From assembly GCA_023055505.1 (NCBI GenBank), contig JALIRH010000039.1:2976001-3040000 (forward strand): a stretch of 64,000 nucleotides of DNA. The letters are read 5' to 3'. The position numbers and the translations under genes were made by a program. Positions within the stretch are counted from its first letter, which is position 1. Every line of letters begins with the position of its first letter. Below the pieces are notes generated by a model that saw nothing but the letters and a program-made list of their open reading frames with translations, ran no database searches and was not told where the DNA came from. This DNA is from Callipepla californica brunnescens. Lineage: Eukaryota > Chordata > Aves > Galliformes > Odontophoridae. Below, piece after piece: positions 61,286 through 64,000 of this stretch.

Positions 61286-64000
61286 GTACACTTTTCCGTG
61301 CCACTAAATATAAAAAATCTTTTTATTGTGTTGTCTTAAAATGTTTTGTGACATAGATTACTAGCTAATTGACTTGGCAGTTGGGCCTAGAAACTCTGTG
61401 GGGAAAAGCAATTTATTTTTAGGTCAACTCTTTAAAGTACAGTGTAGAGTACGTCCTAAACCAGTCTGATTATTGGATGTGATAAAGTGCAAAGCCTTTA
61501 ATCAAACTCTACCTCGTAACTCCAAGTTTAATGACTGCATGCTGGGGGAAGATTGGTTTTGTTTTAGTTTAACTTAGAATGACTTCTCAACTATGACAGT
61601 GCAAGGAAACTTCTTCAGATATTGCAGTGTCATTTTCCATGTACCGTAAGACTCATTGGGAGTCCTTTTTCCCCCTCATTGCCTTAAATCATTTTGTTCA
61701 TAAAATGCTGTACTAGCCTGCAGTTCATGGTCACACACAAGTCCTGTAAAGATTCACCATTTCAGACGTTGAATCAAGCTGTAAAAGCAGAACCATCAGA
61801 TTTCAAAGGAAAGTTTACAAAGGTGGAGTTTTACCATGGCTGTCCTTCACAGTCAAAAAGGAACATCAGGGCTGGCAAGGTGAAGTGGTATTGCAAACTC
61901 ATGTTTATGTAAATGCAAATATGCTTTAAGGAGTCACTTTAATTTTGATAGTATAAAAATGGATCTTGAAAAACCTAATTAATGTGCTGGTTTTTTTTAA
62001 TTACGTTTCCTTGCTCGAGCTATTAAACTGGTATGCTGGATATACAGTGACATTCAGGAGCCATTCAAAGCTTAAAAGTGATTTCTCCAAGAAACATTTA
62101 AGAATAGGTTATAAATGAAATTATGAAACTCTTTAGAAATAAATGGGGAAATCTTTAATTAGGGAAAAAGTCTTCTAAAGTTCATTAATTCTTCTTTCTT
62201 TATCAAAAGTCAAGGTCCAAAGTCAGAATGAAACATTCTTAATTTTTCTAGTCAAAGTGACATATTTTTAACAACTAGCCATCATACTTAGGAAATAAAG
62301 TAGTTGGATCACTCCTCCTAATAATATACACATCACATCTGAATGCTGCCTGAATGTTGTAGTTTAATAAAATGTATTCAACTGTTGCAAATAAATGTCA
62401 AGTGTTATAAAATTCAATTATATTTTTGATACAATACAACATGCATTGGGAATGAATTAAAAAAAAACCACTGAAGTATTATGCAAAACCATTAATTCTA
62501 TATTTCACCAGTGTGATTTAAGATTACTGAAAATAGATCCTGTTAGTCATTTTCACTGACACATGTTGTGTTACAGTGCCAGCTTTACTGTAGAGTTGCT
62601 TGGAGTCTTTACAGAGCAGTAATACACAGATTTGCTTTTAAGTTCTCATATAATCAGAATTAATGAAGGCTTTAATAACAGGCTTTTTATTTACTTATTC
62701 ACAGATGCAAATACATGAGCAATGTTGTGATACTTTCAGCTAAATTTAAATGCATTCTAATCAATTCTAAATGAGTGGTAAACCACTTAATCTCAGATCT
62801 TTATAATTTCAAGATATTTATGTATAAAGTATGCTCTTTTGTTTGGGATTTGCCTCTTAGATCTTTTACTCTTTTCATCATCTGCAGTTTAATTTTTATA
62901 TAGAGATGTCTATGACTGTGTGCACTTAATGTAAATGCATCCATCCTTATTCTGGAGTGCGGTGCAAAGAAAACAAGTAATTGTCCACGCTAGATTGGAG
63001 GGGGCAAAAATATAAGTGGTTACTGGGAGGCTGTTCAGAAGTGCCAAAGAACTGTAGCACAACATTGCAGTGGGGCTTTTAATTGCAATTTAAAGGATCT
63101 GGAGCTACATAATGAGCTCTGTTTTTGACGTTTCTTTTAACAATTACCCTTTTTAAACAGCAACATTTTTGAGATGCATACTTTGTTTTGCAAGAAGAGA
63201 TTCCGACCTTGTGGCATCTATTTGCTTGCACTTATGTCCACCATTCATTTAAAAACAACCAACAGATTCCTCAAAACAAAGCCAAGAGGGGATGTTCACG
63301 TGGCTTAGTTTTGTGTACCTCAGAGAGTCATGTCAGGAACGGACCAACCTCTGTAGGCTGCTGTTAGTGTTGCTGGAGGCAGGGTGTGATGGCAAGACTT
63401 CTTGAGAGGGGGGTGTGAACAGAAGGCTCTCTCGGTGCTGAGAATTACACTCAGGTTGACTCTGTTAGGGAAGCTTTAGGAAATGTATGTTTCAAGAACC
63501 CAACTTGGAGGTAACTGCGTTCTGCATTTTGAAATTCCAAGTGTTTTTGTAGCTGTTGGTTGAAATGGAACTTCAGAAATAGCAGCAGGGCTTCGGAAGG
63601 ATTGCTGCAAAGGTTTAAAGTAGCACAACAGGATAAAAACTGTGATGCTCTGTTATTCTTTCTTACTTTCCACCCACCTCAAGTTATGATAACGTCTTAG
63701 AAATCCTATTGAAGTACCAGTGTATGCTGACCCGCTTCAGTCACTTCTTGTGGGAGAATGGTGACTGTTATCTGCAGGGCTTAAGAACCCCTGAAATCCT
63801 GCTCATACAGATGTGTTTGCATGGGGGTCTGTTATGACAGTGAGCAGTGCCAGATGTGCTGCAGAACTGCAGCAATGCTAATTAGAGACCAGGCTGCTCA
63901 CGGTGCTGTGGAAGTATCTTCCTACTGCCTTCTATTAATGTCTAGTACTCAGTTGGAAGCACAAGGCTTTTACCTTTCCATCGTGATTTGGATTATAAAG
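61286..64000 (+). other. PATJ intron, runs off the window
   Basis: 2.7 kb with no exon matching the remainder of PDZ5 in any plus-strand frame that I could recognise. Unique-looking AT-rich DNA; no repeat was identified. Confidence 0.75.

Noticed and set aside
1..64000. CRISPR arrays, operons, phage or bacterial mobile elements, tRNA or rRNA genes
   Set aside because: None was seen. The window is intron-rich vertebrate DNA and no cloverleaf or rRNA core sequence was recognised by eye.
61286..64000. A further PATJ exon completing PDZ5
   Set aside because: No stretch with acceptor and donor encoded the expected continuation of PDZ5, so the next exon probably lies beyond the window.

Overview
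This is vertebrate nuclear DNA, most likely from a bird. Coding exons are small and sit inside kilobase-scale introns with GT-AG boundaries. There are no bacterial-style open reading frames. The dispersed repeats look like avian CR1 LINE 3' ends. The two recognisable genes are TM2D1 (minus strand) and PATJ/INADL (plus strand), neighbours that I recall lying together on human 1p31 beside NFIA. A galliform such as chicken fits well, but the species is inferred.

Layout: 1 to about 11.4 kb holds no gene I can support. It is probably the intergenic side towards NFIA and contains a few possible regulatory blocks. From 12,295 to 23,343 on the minus strand lies the whole coding region of TM2D1: six exons joining in frame to a 200-residue protein with a signal peptide and a TM2 domain carrying the DRF motif. 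Its first intron has AT-AC ends and a good U12 branch point, so it looks like a minor-spliceosome intron. From about 22.9 to 25.8 kb is a GC/CpG-rich promoter zone shared by the two divergent genes, with two GC-rich cores, two YY1-type AAGATGGCG motifs, a long TCC microsatellite and several candidate splice donors for a non-coding first exon of PATJ.

From 30,986 to 61,285 on the plus strand I reconstruct 16 consecutive coding exons of PATJ. Together they give 696 codons without a break: the N-terminal L27 domain, PDZ1 to PDZ4 and the first strands of PDZ5. The rest of the gene lies beyond the right edge. The last 2.7 kb is intron.

TM2D1 encodes a small membrane protein of the beta-amyloid-binding-protein family. 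PATJ is the multi-PDZ scaffold of the Crumbs/PALS1 polarity complex at tight junctions. They are linked by position (head-to-head promoters) rather than by a known shared pathway. I found no undescribed system. The most distinctive item is the U12-type intron of TM2D1, followed by the promoter arrangement and the paired exon architecture of the PATJ PDZ repeats.
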